A DNA stretch of 64,000 bases from Streptomyces pyxinicus (GCF_024753135.1 NZ_JANUGP010000007.1:1-64000), one strand, 5' to 3'. Positions 1 to 10,141 are shown, counted from the stretch's first letter. Made by a program: numbers and translations. Notes: generated by a model from the sequence alone, not told the origin.

Positions 1-166
1 ACGGTGCTCCTCAGTGTTCGCGCCCGGTACTGCCCGCCGCAGGCGTCCGCGTGCGTACGGCGACGGCGCGACCGAGTGCGCGATCCCGGCACGCCACCTC
101 CGATCCTCCCACGTCCGGGGCCGGTGTCCGGCCGCCGGTCCAGCAGACGGACGCCCCGGGGGCGGT
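1..166. other. Intergenic sequence downstream of aroE at the window edge
   Basis: GC-rich sequence with no open reading frame showing coding character on either strand. It lies 3' of aroE and is cut by the window edge, so the next gene of this minus-strand block is not visible. I see no tRNA and no clear terminator hairpin. Confidence 0.4.
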
Positions 167-994
167 TCAGCGGGCGGCGAGCGCCTTCTCGCCGGCGTGC
201 CGCATGGCCTCCAGCGGGGCCGGGGAGCGCCCGGTGATCCGCTCGACCTGGAGGACGGCCTGGTGGACCAGCAGGTCCAGGCCGCCGACCACGGCGCCGC
301 CGAACATGGACCAGCGGGCGGCCAGCTCGGTGGGCCAGGGGTCGTACAGGACGTCGAAGAGGGTGGCGGGGCGTTCGGGTACGGCGGCGGCGAGCGCGTC
401 GGCGGTGCCGGCCGGGGTGGTGGCGATGACCAAGGGGGCGCGCAGGGCCTCGGCGGCGTCCGACCAGTCGGCGGTGCGCACGTCCAGGTCGAGGCGCTCG
501 CCCCAGGCGCGCATCTCGGCGGCGCGGGTCTCGCTGCGCACGTAGGCGACGACCTCGCCGGTGCAGATCCGGGACAGGGCGGCGAGCGCGGAGGACGCGG
601 TGGCGCCGGCGCCCAGGACGGCGGCGGAGCCGACCTCCTCGACGCCGTGTTCGCGCAGCGCGGCCACCATGCCCGGGATGTCGGTGTTGTCGCCGAGGCG
701 GCGGCCGTCCTCGGTGAGGACGACCGTGTTGACGGCGTCCACGGCGGCGGCCGTGTCGCTGATCTCGTCCAGCAGCGGGATGACCGCCCGCTTCAGCGGC
801 ATGGTCAGCGACAGCCCCGCCCACTCCGGTCCCAGCCCGTCGAGGAAGCCGGGCAGCGCGGCCTCGTCCACCTCGAAGCGGTCGTACGACCAGTCCGTGA
901 GCCCGAGTTCGTCGTACGCGGCGCGGTGCAGCACCGGGGAGAGGGAGTGGGTGATGGGCGAACCGAGCACGGCCGCCCGGCGGGTCACGGTCAT
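167..994 (-). CDS. aroE: Shikimate dehydrogenase
   Basis: NADP-dependent reduction of 3-dehydroshikimate to shikimate in the cytoplasmic chorismate pathway. The 275-residue product has the family layout: an N-terminal substrate domain with GSPITHSLSPVLH (residues 11-23), the catalytic lysine in MPLKR (K68), and DNTD (102-105) binding substrate, then a Rossmann domain with the LGAGATASSAL loop near residue 125. The ATG at 994 shares its A with the TGA stop of mltG (TGATG), so the two are translationally coupled; an upstream in-frame ATG at 1021 lies inside mltG and is less likely. It is the last visible gene of a six-gene minus-strand run. Length and motifs are normal for the family, although the usual asparagine-valine-threonine before the lysine reads LSLTMP here, as in the actinobacterial AroE-like branch; quinate/shikimate dehydrogenase is the alternative. 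Confidence 0.88.
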   Translation of the reverse strand: MTVTRRAAVLGSPITHSLSPVLHRAAYDELGLTDWSYDRFEVDEAALPGFLDGLGPEWAGLSLTMPLKRAVIPLLDEISDTAAAVDAVNTVVLTEDGRRLGDNTDIPGMVAALREHGVEEVGSAAVLGAGATASSALAALSRICTGEVVAYVRSETRAAEMRAWGERLDLDVRTADWSDAAEALRAPLVIATTPAGTADALAAAVPERPATLFDVLYDPWPTELAARWSMFGGAVVGGLDLLVHQAVLQVERITGRSPAPLEAMRHAGEKALAAR

Positions 995-2661
995 CAGTTC
1001 TTGTTCCTGGAGGCGTTCCACTCGTTGACGAGCTTCTCGTGGTCTTCGAGCGTCTTGGTGAACTTGCTGGTCTTGCCGTCCATCGAGATGAAGTAGTACC
1101 AGCCGTCGTGCGTCGGATCGAGCGCGCCCCGCAGCGCCTCCTCGCCGGGGTTGCCGATCGGTCCCGGCGGCAGGCCCTTGGAGTAGTACGTGTTGTACGG
1201 GTTGTTGTAGCGGCGCAGTTCGGCGATGCTCAGGTCGATCTTGCTCTGGTTCTTCACGTAGTTGTACGTGGAGTCGAACTCCAGGCGTCCGGCGGTCTGC
1301 GGGTTGTCGGGCTGGAGGCGGTTGTAGACGACCTCGGCCATCTTGCGGAAGTCGTCGTGGCTGGTGCCCTCCGCCTGCACCAGGCTCGCCACGGTGAGCA
1401 CCTGCCAGGGGCTCTCCAGGCCGAGGGCCTTGGCCTTCGGCTCCAGGCCCATCTCGCGGTACTTGGCGGCGGCCTGCGAGACCATGTTCTTCAGGACGGC
1501 CTCGGGCTTCTGGCCCTTGGTGACCGCGTAGCTGGAGGGGTAGAGGAAGCCTTCCAGCGGGTCCTTGAGGCCGACGTGGTTCAGCGCCCAGGCCGGCAGG
1601 CCGAGGTGCTGGTAGTCCTTCTTCGCGATCTTCGCGGTGGTGCCCACCGAGACTTCGAGACGTTTGTCGATGAGGCTGTAGACGGCCGTGTTGCGCAGAC
1701 CCTCGGCGATGATCAGGTTGCTGCGGCTCTTGGGGCTGAGCATCAGCTCCACCGCGCTCGCGGCGGACATCTCCTTCTCCAGCGTGTAGACGCCGTCCTG
1801 GAGGGACTTGCCCCGGGGGTTGGCCTGGAGCGCGGAGACGAACGCCGCCGCGCTCTCGACGACGCCGGACTCCTTGAGCTTCTGGCCGATGGCCCAGCCG
1901 CCCGCGCCCTTGGGGATGGCGACGGTGACCTGCTGGCCGTTGCCGCTGCCCGCGTAGTCCGCGGCCGCGCCGAAACGATTTTGGTAGAACTTGTAGCCGA
2001 AATACCCGACACCGCCGAGGCCGCCGCCGAAGACCACGACGACGACCATGCAGGCACAGCCCGTGCGGCGCTTCTTGCCCTTCTTCTCGGGCTTGCGTCC
2101 GCGGCGCTCCCGCCGGGTCCGGAGCTCGTGCTCCTCGTCCTCGTCCGTTCCGCCGCCCGCGAAGAAGGCGTGCTCCTCCTCCTCGGCCCCGGGCTCCGGC
2201 CGCGGCTCCGGGTCGGGGCGTCTGCGGCCGGGCGGCTGCGGGGGCGGGTAGGCGTGCTCGGTGCCGTAGTCGTCCGGCTGCTCGCCGAAGGCCGCGGGCT
2301 GCTGGTTGTAGGGGTCACCGGGGTCGGCCGCGTAGGGGACGTGACCGTGGGTGCCGCTGTTCGCGTCCCAGGTGCCCTGCTGGTACTGCTGCTGGGGGTG
2401 TCCGGCGTACTGCTGGTCGTACGGGGGGTGGCCCTGACCTTCGTAGTACGGGTGCTGCTGCTGGCCGTAACCGGGCTTCTGCCCGTGGTTCCAGTCGCCG
2501 TACTGCGGCTGCGGCTGCTGCGGGTGGTTCTGCTGCGGCTGGCCGCCGTAGGCAGCGTGTTGCGCGAGGTGCGCCTGCTGCCCTTCCCATCCGCCGTCCC
2601 CGTACACCGGGTCCTGCGGATGCCACGGTTCGGAGCCTGGGCCCCGGCCATACTCAGTCAT
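994..2661 (-). CDS. mltG: Endolytic murein transglycosylase MltG (YceG-like)
   Basis: Membrane-bound lytic transglycosylase that cuts nascent peptidoglycan strands and is thought to terminate glycan elongation. The 555-residue protein has about 195 cytoplasmic residues rich in Gln, Tyr, Pro and Gly, then acidic and basic stretches, one transmembrane helix at about 201-225, and an extracellular YceG domain. The family catalytic glutamate is E431 in ASLVQAEG; the later GPIGNPG motif is also present. ATG at 2661 is preceded by AGGGGA four bases upstream. The long disordered cytoplasmic extension is absent from E. coli MltG but usual in actinomycetes, where it may dock to cytoskeletal or kinase partners (inference). 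It lies 122 bp after ruvX and its stop overlaps the aroE start. Confidence 0.9.
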   Translation of the reverse strand: MTEYGRGPGSEPWHPQDPVYGDGGWEGQQAHLAQHAAYGGQPQQNHPQQPQPQYGDWNHGQKPGYGQQQHPYYEGQGHPPYDQQYAGHPQQQYQQGTWDANSGTHGHVPYAADPGDPYNQQPAAFGEQPDDYGTEHAYPPPQPPGRRRPDPEPRPEPGAEEEEHAFFAGGGTDEDEEHELRTRRERRGRKPEKKGKKRRTGCACMVVVVVFGGGLGGVGYFGYKFYQNRFGAAADYAGSGNGQQVTVAIPKGAGGWAIGQKLKESGVVESAAAFVSALQANPRGKSLQDGVYTLEKEMSAASAVELMLSPKSRSNLIIAEGLRNTAVYSLIDKRLEVSVGTTAKIAKKDYQHLGLPAWALNHVGLKDPLEGFLYPSSYAVTKGQKPEAVLKNMVSQAAAKYREMGLEPKAKALGLESPWQVLTVASLVQAEGTSHDDFRKMAEVVYNRLQPDNPQTAGRLEFDSTYNYVKNQSKIDLSIAELRRYNNPYNTYYSKGLPPGPIGNPGEEALRGALDPTHDGWYYFISMDGKTSKFTKTLEDHEKLVNEWNASRNKN

Positions 2662-2783
2662 CGATCCCCTAGAGCCGCGAGGCCGACGGTCGCCCGGCCG
2701 GTGGGCCTGCTTCCGCTCCGCCTCTTGCTGTGCGGCGACTGTTCGAACACCGCCGCATCGCGCGGAACGTTACCGTATCGCGA

Positions 2784-3248
2784 TCAGATGACCACTTCGA
2801 CGCCCTCACCGGGTGGTCTGCCTGACACCCGTTCGGATTCCAGGGCCTGCTGGAGGATGACGACGGCCGCCGCCTGGTCGATGACCGCGCGGCCCTTCTT
2901 GGACCGCACCCCCGAGGCCCGCAGCCCCTGCGTGGCCGTCACGGTCGTCATCCGTTCGTCGACCAGCCGGACCGGCACCGGCTTGACGCCCTTGGCCAGT
3001 TCCTGGGCGAAGGCCCGGACCTTGACCGCGGCCGGGCCCTCACCCCCCTTGAGGGAGCGCGGGAGGCCGACGACGACCTCGATCGGTTCGTACTCCGCCA
3101 CCAGGTGACGCAACCGGCGGTGGGCGGCGGGGATGTCCCGGCCGGGGACGGTCTCCACCGGGGTGGCGAGGATCCCGTCGGGGTCGCACGAGGCGACCCC
3201 GATCCGGGCGTCCCCGACGTCGATCGCGAGCCGACGTCCTCTGCGCAT
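2784..3248 (-). CDS. ruvX: Holliday junction resolvase-like / pre-16S rRNA nuclease YqgF
   Basis: RNase H-fold nuclease of the YqgF family, known in E. coli to process the 5' end of 16S rRNA and proposed as a Holliday junction resolvase. The 154-residue protein shows the expected acidic positions: D10 in [10 protein letters not shown], the GLPRSLKG loop, E in LVDERMTT and D in [11 protein letters not shown]. It begins with ATG 27 bp downstream of the alaS stop, consistent with co-transcription with alaS, a neighbour pair common in bacteria. The Shine-Dalgarno is weak. Which biochemical role dominates in Streptomyces cannot be told from sequence. Confidence 0.9.
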   Translation of the reverse strand: MRRGRRLAIDVGDARIGVASCDPDGILATPVETVPGRDIPAAHRRLRHLVAEYEPIEVVVGLPRSLKGGEGPAAVKVRAFAQELAKGVKPVPVRLVDERMTTVTATQGLRASGVRSKKGRAVIDQAAAVVILQQALESERVSGRPPGEGVEVVI

Positions 3249-3275
3249 CTTCTCGACCGTCTCTTACTCGCGCCT

Positions 3276-5948
3276 CTACTTGGCGGTCTCGGCGACGAGA
3301 CGCTCGACGGCCTCGACGGCCTCACCGACGGCGGCCGGGTTCTGGCCGCCGCCCTGGGCCACGTCCGGCTTGCCGCCACCGCCGCCGCCGAGGGTCTTGG
3401 CGGCGGTCCGGACCAGGTCACCGGCCTTGAGGCCGCGGTCCCGGGCGGCGTCGTTGGTGGCGATGACCGTCAGCGGCTTGCCGTTGTTGACCGTGAAGAG
3501 GGCCACGACCGCAGCTCGGCCGCCCTGGATCCGGCCGCGCACGTCGAGGACCAGCTTGCGCAGGTCGTCCGGCGTGGTGCCGTCCGGGACCTGCCCGGTG
3601 ACGACGGCCACCCCGCGCACGTCCTTGGCGGACTCGGCGAGACCGGCGGCGGCCTGGAGCACCTTCTCGGCGCGGAACCGCTCGATCTCCTTCTCGGCGT
3701 CCTTCAGCTTGCCGAGCATGGCGGCGACCTTCTCCGGCAGTTCCTCCGCGCGGCCCTTGACCAGCTCCTGGAGCTGGGCGACGACCGTGTGCTCCCGGGC
3801 GAGGAAGTTGTAGGCGTCCACTCCGACGAGGGCCTCGATGCGGCGCACACCCGAGCCGATGGAGGACTCGCCGAGCAGCTTCACCAGGCCGAGCTGGGCG
3901 GTGTTGTGCACGTGGGTGCCACCGCACAGTTCCTTGGAGAAGTCGCCGATGGTGACCACGCGGACCCGCTCGCCGTACTTCTCGCCGAACTCGGCGATGG
4001 CTCCCTGCTTCTTGGCCTCGTCGATGCCCATGACCTCGGCGTGCACGTCGAGATCGCGGGCCAGCACCTCGTTGATCTTCTGCTCGACGTCGGTCATGAC
4101 GGCCGTCGGGACGGCGGACGGCGAGCCGAAGTCGAAGCGGAAGCGGCCGGGCTGGTTCTCGGAACCGGCCTGGGCGGCCGTCGGGCCGAGGGCGTCGCGC
4201 AGCGCCTGGTGGGTCAGGTGGGTGGCCGAGTGGGCGCGGGCGATGGCGGTGCGGCGGCGGCCGTCGATGGAGGCGTGCGCCTTGGCGCCGACGGTGACCT
4301 CGCCGACCTGGACGACGCCCTTGTGGACGTAGACCCCGGGGACCGGCTTCTGGGTGTCGCGGACCTCGATGACGGCACCGGTGTCGACCCTGATCCGGCC
4401 GGTGTCGCCGATCTGGCCGCCGCCCTCGGCGTAGAAGGGGGTGCGGTCCAGGACGATCTCGACCTCGTCGCCCTCGGAGGCGGCCGGCGAGGAGGCGCCG
4501 TCGACCAGGATGCCGACGACGGTGGACTCGGTCTCGGTGTCGGTGTAGCCGGCGAAGTCGGTCGCGCCGGCGGCGTCGGCGATCTCGCGGTAGGCGCCGA
4601 GGTCGGCGTGGCCGGTCTTCTTGGCCTGGGCGTCGGCCTTGGCGCGCTCCCGCTGCTCCTTCATCAGGCGGCGGAAGCCGTCCTCGTCCACGGACAGCCC
4701 CTGCTCGGCGGCCATCTCCAGGGTGAGGTCGATCGGGAAGCCCCAGGTGTCGTGGAGCAGGAACGCCTTGTCGCCGGCGAGGACGGTGCCGCCGGACTGC
4801 TTGGTCTCGGTGACGGCGGTGTCCAGGATGTTGGTGCCGGCCTTGAGCGTCTTCAGGAAGGCGTTCTCCTCGGCGAGGGCGACCTTCTCGATGCGCTCGC
4901 GGTCGGTGATCAGCTCCGGGTACTGCTGGCCCATCATGCCGATCACGACCTCGATGAGGTCCCGGACGACCGGGCCGGTGGCGCCGAGCAGGCGCATGTT
5001 GCGGATGGCGCGGCGCATGATGCGGCGCAGCACGTAGCCGCGGCCCTCGTTGCCGGGGGTGACGCCGTCGCCGATGAGCATGGTGGCGGTGCGCATGTGG
5101 TCGGTGACGACGCGCAGGGACACGTCCGAGGCGTGGGCGTCGCCGTAGCGGACGCCGGTCAGCTCGGTGGCCTTCTCGATGACGGCCATGGAGGTGTCGA
5201 TCTCGTACATGTTCCGCACGCCCTGCAGAATCATGGCGAGGCGTTCCAGGCCGAGGCCCGTGTCGATGTTCTTGCTGGGCAGGTCGCCGAGGATCTCGAA
5301 GTTGTCCTTGCCGATGCCCTCGCCCCGCTCGAACTGCATGAAGACGAGGTTCCAGATCTCCACGTACCGCTCGTCGTTGACGGCGGGGCCGCCCTCGACG
5401 CCGAACTCGGGGCCGCGGTCGTAGTTGATCTCGGAGCAGGGGCCGCAGGGGCCGGGGACGCCCATGGACCAGAAGTTGTCCTTCATGCCCAGGCGCTGGA
5501 TGCGCTCCTTGGGCACGCCGACGACCTCGTGCCAGATCCGCTCGGCCTCGTCGTCGTCCTGGTAGACGGTGATCCACAGGCGCTCGGGGTCGAGGCCGTA
5601 ACCGCCCTTGTCCTGGGGCGCGGTGAGCAGCTCCCAGGCGAGCTTGACGGCGCCTTCCTTGAAGTAGTCGCCGAAGGAGAAGTTGCCGCACATCTGGAAG
5701 AAGGTGCCGTGCCGCGTGGTCTTGCCGACCTCTTCGATGTCGGGCGTGCGCACGCACTTCTGCACGCTGGTGGCGCGCGGGAAGGGGGGCTTGACCTCAC
5801 CCAGGAAGTACGGCTTGAAGGGCACCATGCCGGCGGGGACGAGGAGCAGAGTCGGGTCGTCCGCGATGAGCGACGCCGAAGGGACGACGGTGTGCCCGCG
5901 CTCCTCGAAGAAGCTCAGCCAGCGGCGGCGAATCTCGGCCGACTCCAT
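3276..5948 (-). CDS. alaS: Alanyl-tRNA synthetase
   Basis: Charges tRNA-Ala and edits mischarged Ser and Gly. The 890-residue length is typical. The N-terminus ([13 protein letters not shown]) and class II catalytic core (about 1-350) are followed by the editing domain carrying zinc-binding HSATH near residue 570 and CGGTHVHN near 674, then the C-terminal oligomerisation region with a Gly-rich GGGGGGKPD tail segment. The ATG at 5948 shares one base with the TGA of the DUF6167 gene (TGATG overlap). I saw no T-box leader upstream. It sits in the DUF948-DUF6167-alaS-ruvX-mltG-aroE run. Confidence 0.97.
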   Translation of the reverse strand: MESAEIRRRWLSFFEERGHTVVPSASLIADDPTLLLVPAGMVPFKPYFLGEVKPPFPRATSVQKCVRTPDIEEVGKTTRHGTFFQMCGNFSFGDYFKEGAVKLAWELLTAPQDKGGYGLDPERLWITVYQDDDEAERIWHEVVGVPKERIQRLGMKDNFWSMGVPGPCGPCSEINYDRGPEFGVEGGPAVNDERYVEIWNLVFMQFERGEGIGKDNFEILGDLPSKNIDTGLGLERLAMILQGVRNMYEIDTSMAVIEKATELTGVRYGDAHASDVSLRVVTDHMRTATMLIGDGVTPGNEGRGYVLRRIMRRAIRNMRLLGATGPVVRDLIEVVIGMMGQQYPELITDRERIEKVALAEENAFLKTLKAGTNILDTAVTETKQSGGTVLAGDKAFLLHDTWGFPIDLTLEMAAEQGLSVDEDGFRRLMKEQRERAKADAQAKKTGHADLGAYREIADAAGATDFAGYTDTETESTVVGILVDGASSPAASEGDEVEIVLDRTPFYAEGGGQIGDTGRIRVDTGAVIEVRDTQKPVPGVYVHKGVVQVGEVTVGAKAHASIDGRRRTAIARAHSATHLTHQALRDALGPTAAQAGSENQPGRFRFDFGSPSAVPTAVMTDVEQKINEVLARDLDVHAEVMGIDEAKKQGAIAEFGEKYGERVRVVTIGDFSKELCGGTHVHNTAQLGLVKLLGESSIGSGVRRIEALVGVDAYNFLAREHTVVAQLQELVKGRAEELPEKVAAMLGKLKDAEKEIERFRAEKVLQAAAGLAESAKDVRGVAVVTGQVPDGTTPDDLRKLVLDVRGRIQGGRAAVVALFTVNNGKPLTVIATNDAARDRGLKAGDLVRTAAKTLGGGGGGKPDVAQGGGQNPAAVGEAVEAVERLVAETAK

Positions 5949-6310
5949 CAGTGATCCTCATTCCGGTTGTACGAGTTGTGCGGGTACGTCGTGTTGGTCG
6001 CGTTGTACGGGTACGTCGCGTCGGGTGCGTTCTCGATGGCGGCGAGCCGCCGGGGCGCGGGGAGTTCGGGGCCGGCCTCGATGCCGAGGGCCTCCTCCAG
6101 CTCCGCCTCCCGCCGGGCCATGTTGTCGCGGACGTCGTGCGCGAAGCCCACCGCGCGGTCCTTCAGGCGGTGACCGGTCTCCAGGGCCTTGTTCGCCGCG
6201 CCGGCGGCCAGGCTCTCCGGGGTCAGCTGCCTGAGCTTGCGGTTGACCTTGGTGGTGGCCCACACACCGGCGGCGACGCCCGTGCTGAACCAGAACGTAC
6301 GGCGGAACAT
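5948..6310 (-). CDS. DUF6167-type conserved actinobacterial protein
   Basis: Protein of 120 residues of unknown function that in actinomycetes habitually precedes alaS. The N-terminus [19 protein letters not shown] looks like a membrane-associated or membrane-spanning segment (about residues 5-20), followed by a charged, probably helical region (30-85) and a short tail with the near-repeats TYPYN and TYPHN. It overlaps the alaS start by one base and follows the DUF948 gene by 16 bp, so the three are probably one transcription unit. The family name is from memory of its Streptomyces relatives; no catalytic motif is visible. Confidence 0.75.
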   Translation of the reverse strand: MFRRTFWFSTGVAAGVWATTKVNRKLRQLTPESLAAGAANKALETGHRLKDRAVGFAHDVRDNMARREAELEEALGIEAGPELPAPRRLAAIENAPDATYPYNATNTTYPHNSYNRNEDH

Positions 6311-6326
6311 CGCTCGGTCTCCGTCC

Positions 6327-6752
6327 TTACTTCCGCTTGCGTCGTGCGGCGGGAACCGTGCGGCCCACGATCACGGTACGCCGGGGCGCCTTCGCGGGCG
6401 CGCCCTCGCCGCGGCCGGCGAGGGCCCGGCGCACGCCGTATCCGAAGGCGGCGACCTTGACCAGGGGACCGCCGAAGGTGGAGGCGACGGTGCTCGACAG
6501 CGCGGAGGCGTTCGACGTGACCTCCTGGACGTCGGTGGCGATCGCGTCGACGCGGTCGATCTGGGTCTGCGCGGAGCGCACGGCCGAGGAGGCGTCCGCG
6601 AGCAGCGGGACCGCCTGCTCGGTCACGTCCGCGACGAGCTTGGTGGTCGCCTTGAGCGTCTGGGCCAGCCTCGCCAGTGCGACGGCGAGGAAGGACACCA
6701 GGATCGCCCAGAAGACGGCCACCAGGATCCCGGCCACCTCTCCACCGGACAC
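6327..6752 (-). CDS. DUF948 domain-containing membrane protein
   Basis: Small single-pass membrane protein. From the GTG at 6752 it reads VSGGEVAGILVAVFWAIL, with a transmembrane helix at about residues 5-27, then a heptad-like region (30-105) typical of DUF948 proteins that resemble methyl-accepting coiled coils, and a basic tail ending RRKRK. AGGGGAG lies 12 bases before this GTG, and relatives start with the SGGEVAGIL sequence. An alternative ATG at 6788 has GGGGGAG nine bases upstream and would add 12 residues; I cannot exclude it. It heads the alaS run and is divergent from the NB-ARC gene, so the operon promoter should lie in 6753-6884. Confidence 0.8.
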   Translation of the reverse strand: MSGGEVAGILVAVFWAILVSFLAVALARLAQTLKATTKLVADVTEQAVPLLADASSAVRSAQTQIDRVDAIATDVQEVTSNASALSSTVASTFGGPLVKVAAFGYGVRRALAGRGEGAPAKAPRRTVIVGRTVPAARRKRK

Positions 6753-6884
6753 TGTGTGCACCCGCTCCCCTGAAACGTGCCTGAGCATAGAAAACGTCTC
6801 CCCCGAGCCTATCGCGCCGGGGCCGGGGCTCCGTACCCGATTCCCGGGTCGGCGGAACGGAGTTGCGGGAAGCGATTGTACGGA

Positions 6885-9128
6885 ATGAACACACTTCAGT
6901 ACGCTCCGTGTCCCATGCGAGGTCCTCACAGCCCGGGCTCCTGGGCGGACGCCGATCCGCCCCTCGAACTGACCGCCTTCGTCGGGCGCGCGGCCGAACT
7001 CGCCGAGCTGGCGGCGGCCCTGGACCGGTCCCGGCTGGTGACGGTGACCGGGGCCGGCGGGGTCGGCAAGTCGCGGCTCGCGGCTCGCGCGGCGGCGGAC
7101 CGGCCGCGCGGGGAGCGCCGGGCCCGGGTGGAGCTGGCGCCGGTACGGGATCCGCAGTTCACCGAGTACGCGGTGGTCGAGGCGCTGGGACTGACCGACC
7201 ACACGTCACGCACCCCGCGCGAGGTGCTGCTGGAGCAGCTGGCGGGGCGCCGGGTCCTGCTGGTCCTGGACGGGTTCGAGCACCTGGCGCCGGCCTGTGC
7301 GGAACTGACGGCGGAGCTGCTGCGCAGGCTGCCCGAGCTGCGGGTGCTGGCGGTGGGGCGGCGGCCGCTGGGGCTGGCCGGCGAGCGGCTGTTCCCGCTG
7401 GCGCCGCTCGGCGAGGACGAGGCGGCGGAGCTGTTCGTCGACCGGGCGGCGGCCCAGGGCGTCGAGGTCGCCGACGGCCCCGAGGTGCGGGAGCTCTGCC
7501 GTCGCCTGGACGGCATCCCGCTGGCCCTGGAGCTGGCGGCGGGGCGGCTGCGGACGCTGTCGCCCGCGCAGGTGCTGCGACGGCTGGACGACCGGTTCCG
7601 GCTGCTGGCCACCGGCCGGGACACGGCCGCCGCCCCGATGCCGGGTGGTCCGCCGCCACGGCACCGGGCGCTGCGTACCGCGATCGGCTGGAGCCACGAG
7701 CTGTGCACGCCTGCCGAACGGCTGCTGTGGGCGCGGCTTTCGGTGTTCGCGCACACCTTCGACCTGGAGGCCGCCGAGTACGTGTGCGGCGGGCACGGAC
7801 TGCCCGCCGAGGACGTCCTGGACGTGCTGTCGGAGCTGGTCGCCCAGTCGGTCGTGGCCCGTGAGGAGAGTCCGGCCGGCCCGCGCTACCGGATGCTGGA
7901 CACCGTGCGGGCCTACGGCGCCGGCTGGCTGGAGGCCGCCGGGGACGCGGTGCGGCTGCGCCGACGACACCGCGACTGGTACCTGGGCCTGGCCACCTGG
8001 TGCGAGCTGGAGTGGTTCTCGCCCCGACAACGGGAGGTGGCCGCCCGGATCGAGGCGGAGCTGCCCAATCTGCGGGCCGCGCTGGAGTGCTGTCTCACCG
8101 AGCCGGAGGAGGCGCACCTCGGGCAGCATCTCGCGGGCTCGCTGTGGTTCTGCTGGGTCGGCTGCGGGCGGCTCGGGGAGGGGCGGCGCTGGCTGGAGCG
8201 GGCGGTGGCGCTGGACTCGGCGTACGAGCGGGCCCGGCTGAAGACGCTGTGGGTGCTCGGATACGTGGCGGTCCTGCAGGGCGACACGGTGGCCGCGCTG
8301 CGGACGCTGCGGGAGTGCCGGGAGCAGGCGGAGCGCTCGGGCGACGCGACGGCGGTGGCGTACGCGGAGCACCGCACCGGCTGTCTGGCGCTGGTCACGG
8401 ACGACATGGCGGGTGCAGAAACGCTGCTGCGGTCGGCGCTGGAGCGCTACCGGGAGATCGGCGAGCTGAACAGCAACGTGCTGATGGGCCAGGTCGAGCT
8501 GGCGATGAGCCGGGCCTTCCAGGGGGACCTGGCGGACGCGGTACGGCTGTGCGAGGACGTCTGCCGGGTGTGCGAGGACCACGGGGAGCGCTGGACGCGG
8601 TCGTACGCGCTGTACGTGCTGGCCTACGCGGCCTGGCTGGACGGCACGCCGGAGCGGGCCCGGGAGCTGCTCGGCGACTGCCTGGGCCACGCGCACGCCT
8701 TCCACGACCTGCTGGGCACGGTCCTGGCGATCGAACTGCTGGCCCTGCTGACGGCGACCGAGGGAGATCCCGCCGAGGCTGCCCTGCTCCAGGGCGCGGC
8801 GGACCGGCTGTGGTCCTCGGTGGGCCTGCCCCTGTTCGGCTCGGCCCACTACAACGCCCCGCACGAGCGGTGCGAGTCCGTCGCCCGCGAGGCCCTGGGC
8901 GACACCCGCTACGAGGAGTGCGTACGCGCCGGCCGCGCACTGGATCCGGAGACGGCGGTGGCCCGCGCCCTGACGCGAGTCCCCCTGGACGCGCTCCCGG
9001 CCCAACGCCTCGCACCGACCGGAGAGAGCACCGTCGAACCCGGAGCCGGCCCGGACCGAGCGGGCCCGGGAGACACCGGCAGGCACGCGGAGGCAGACCA
9101 CGAGGGGCGGGAGCCACGGGTCCCCTGA
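6885..9128 (+). CDS. NB-ARC/AAA-type ATPase with TPR-like C-terminus, no DNA-binding domain
   Basis: A 747-residue STAND-class protein. Residues 28-48 carry the FVGRAAELAEL box that opens AfsR/LuxR-type ATPase modules; Walker A is GAGGVGKS (56-63), Walker B is LLVLDGFEHL, and the GIPLALELAAGRL motif closes the nucleotide domain. The second half is helical and resembles tetratricopeptide repeats (for example LGYVAVLQGDTVAALRTL). Unlike AfsR it lacks an N-terminal SARP domain, and unlike large LuxR regulators it lacks a C-terminal helix-turn-helix; the tail (last 50 residues) is disordered. It may therefore be a signal-sensing scaffold rather than a direct regulator (inference). ATG at 6885 gives the full FVGR module; an ATG at 6915 is an alternative. 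Confidence 0.8.
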   Translation: MNTLQYAPCPMRGPHSPGSWADADPPLELTAFVGRAAELAELAAALDRSRLVTVTGAGGVGKSRLAARAAADRPRGERRARVELAPVRDPQFTEYAVVEALGLTDHTSRTPREVLLEQLAGRRVLLVLDGFEHLAPACAELTAELLRRLPELRVLAVGRRPLGLAGERLFPLAPLGEDEAAELFVDRAAAQGVEVADGPEVRELCRRLDGIPLALELAAGRLRTLSPAQVLRRLDDRFRLLATGRDTAAAPMPGGPPPRHRALRTAIGWSHELCTPAERLLWARLSVFAHTFDLEAAEYVCGGHGLPAEDVLDVLSELVAQSVVAREESPAGPRYRMLDTVRAYGAGWLEAAGDAVRLRRRHRDWYLGLATWCELEWFSPRQREVAARIEAELPNLRAALECCLTEPEEAHLGQHLAGSLWFCWVGCGRLGEGRRWLERAVALDSAYERARLKTLWVLGYVAVLQGDTVAALRTLRECREQAERSGDATAVAYAEHRTGCLALVTDDMAGAETLLRSALERYREIGELNSNVLMGQVELAMSRAFQGDLADAVRLCEDVCRVCEDHGERWTRSYALYVLAYAAWLDGTPERARELLGDCLGHAHAFHDLLGTVLAIELLALLTATEGDPAEAALLQGAADRLWSSVGLPLFGSAHYNAPHERCESVAREALGDTRYEECVRAGRALDPETAVARALTRVPLDALPAQRLAPTGESTVEPGAGPDRAGPGDTGRHAEADHEGREPRVP

Positions 9129-9155
9129 AGCGGCGGCTTGTCGGGGGAAAACGCG

Positions 9156-9198
9156 GACCCGCCGCCTCGCCGCCCTGGAGGGCGGGAGACGGCGGGTC
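9156..9198. terminator. Bidirectional hairpin between the convergent NB-ARC gene and rpsD
   Basis: Perfect 9-bp outer stem (9156-9164 with 9190-9198) enclosing a second GC stem (9171-9175 with 9180-9184). It lies between two convergent stop codons and has no U tract, as is usual for Streptomyces terminators. Confidence 0.75.
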
Positions 9199-9221
9199 GG
9201 GGTGCTGCGCCGGGGCTGGGG

Positions 9222-9836
9222 TCAGCGGGCGTAGTACTCGACGACGAGCTGCTCGTCGCAGATCACCGGGATCTCCTTGCGGTTCGGCTCGCGGTCCAGG
9301 CGGAACGCCAGGGCCTTGAGGTTCACCTGGAGGTAGCGCGGGGTCTCACCCTCGGGGGCGAAGCCACCCTCACGAGCGATCGTGAAGAGGGTCTTCTCCT
9401 TGGAGCGGTCGCGGACCTGCACGACGTCGTCCGGACGGACCCGGAAGGACGGCTTGTCGACCTTCTGGCCGTTGACCTGGATGTGGCCGTGGACGACCAT
9501 CTGGCGGGCCTGGTAGATCGTGCGGGCGATGCCCGAACGCAGGACCAGCGCGTCGAGACGGCGCTCCAGCTCGATGATCAGGGCCTCACCGGTCTTGCCC
9601 TGGACCTTGGAGGCACGCTCGTAGGCGCGGACGAGCTGGCGCTCGGACACGTCGTACTGCGCGCGCAGACGCTGCTTCTCCAGCAGACGGACCTTGTAGT
9701 CCGAGTTCTGCTTGCGGCCACGGCCGTGCTCGCCCGGCGGGTAGGGGCGGGCCTCGAAGTACTTGACGGCCTTCGGGGTCAGCGCGATGCCGAGGGCACG
9801 CGACTTCTTGACCTTGGGGCGGGACTGGTTCGCCAC
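9222..9836 (-). CDS. rpsD: 30S ribosomal protein S4
   Basis: Primary 16S rRNA-binding protein of the small subunit. The 204-residue length and sequence are typical of Streptomyces S4: GTG start followed by [19 protein letters not shown], then an S4 RNA-binding domain (about 90-155) with [13 protein letters not shown], and the C-terminus [14 protein letters not shown]. As is normal in Streptomyces, this gene stands alone rather than in the rpoA operon. The N-terminal zinc-binding cysteines of some S4 proteins are absent (cysteine-minus type). Upstream in-frame codons to 10028 do not resemble S4 and are leader. Confidence 0.97.
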   Translation of the reverse strand: MANQSRPKVKKSRALGIALTPKAVKYFEARPYPPGEHGRGRKQNSDYKVRLLEKQRLRAQYDVSERQLVRAYERASKVQGKTGEALIIELERRLDALVLRSGIARTIYQARQMVVHGHIQVNGQKVDKPSFRVRPDDVVQVRDRSKEKTLFTIAREGGFAPEGETPRYLQVNLKALAFRLDREPNRKEIPVICDEQLVVEYYAR

Positions 9837-10089
9837 TGTCTCAATCTCGTTTCGTAGTGTTCGGCTCGTCAGGGTTACGGAGGTCGCATCCGCAGCCGGG
9901 AAAACCCGCCGGGTCCGCGAGGGACCTGCCGGGCAGCCGCTTCCCTGGTCTGGGCACATACGTGCAGCACGCGAGATGCCCACCGGCCGTTCCCGGGACT
10001 CCGGGTGGTGGTGGGCTGCCCGCGACACCGATCGACGGTGCGCGACGCTCCTGGAGCCGATCCGCGAGGGACCGGGTCTCCGGCTGGCC
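9837..10089 (-). other. rpsD 5' leader / promoter region
   Basis: About 250 bp between rpsD and the rarA terminator hairpin with no coding potential that I trust. It must carry the rpsD promoter, but I could not identify a convincing -35/-10 pair by eye, and no known ribosomal-protein autoregulatory fold was recognised. Confidence 0.4.
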
Positions 10090-10112
10090 GTCCCGCTCTG
10101 ACAGCGCGGGAC
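10090..10112 (-). terminator. Hairpin downstream of rarA
   Basis: Seven-base perfect stem (10090-10096 with 10106-10112) and a nine-base loop, 30 bp beyond the rarA stop on the minus strand. No U tract. Confidence 0.5.
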
Positions 10113-10141
10113 TCAGCACTGCGGAGGAGTCTACAGGGTGG

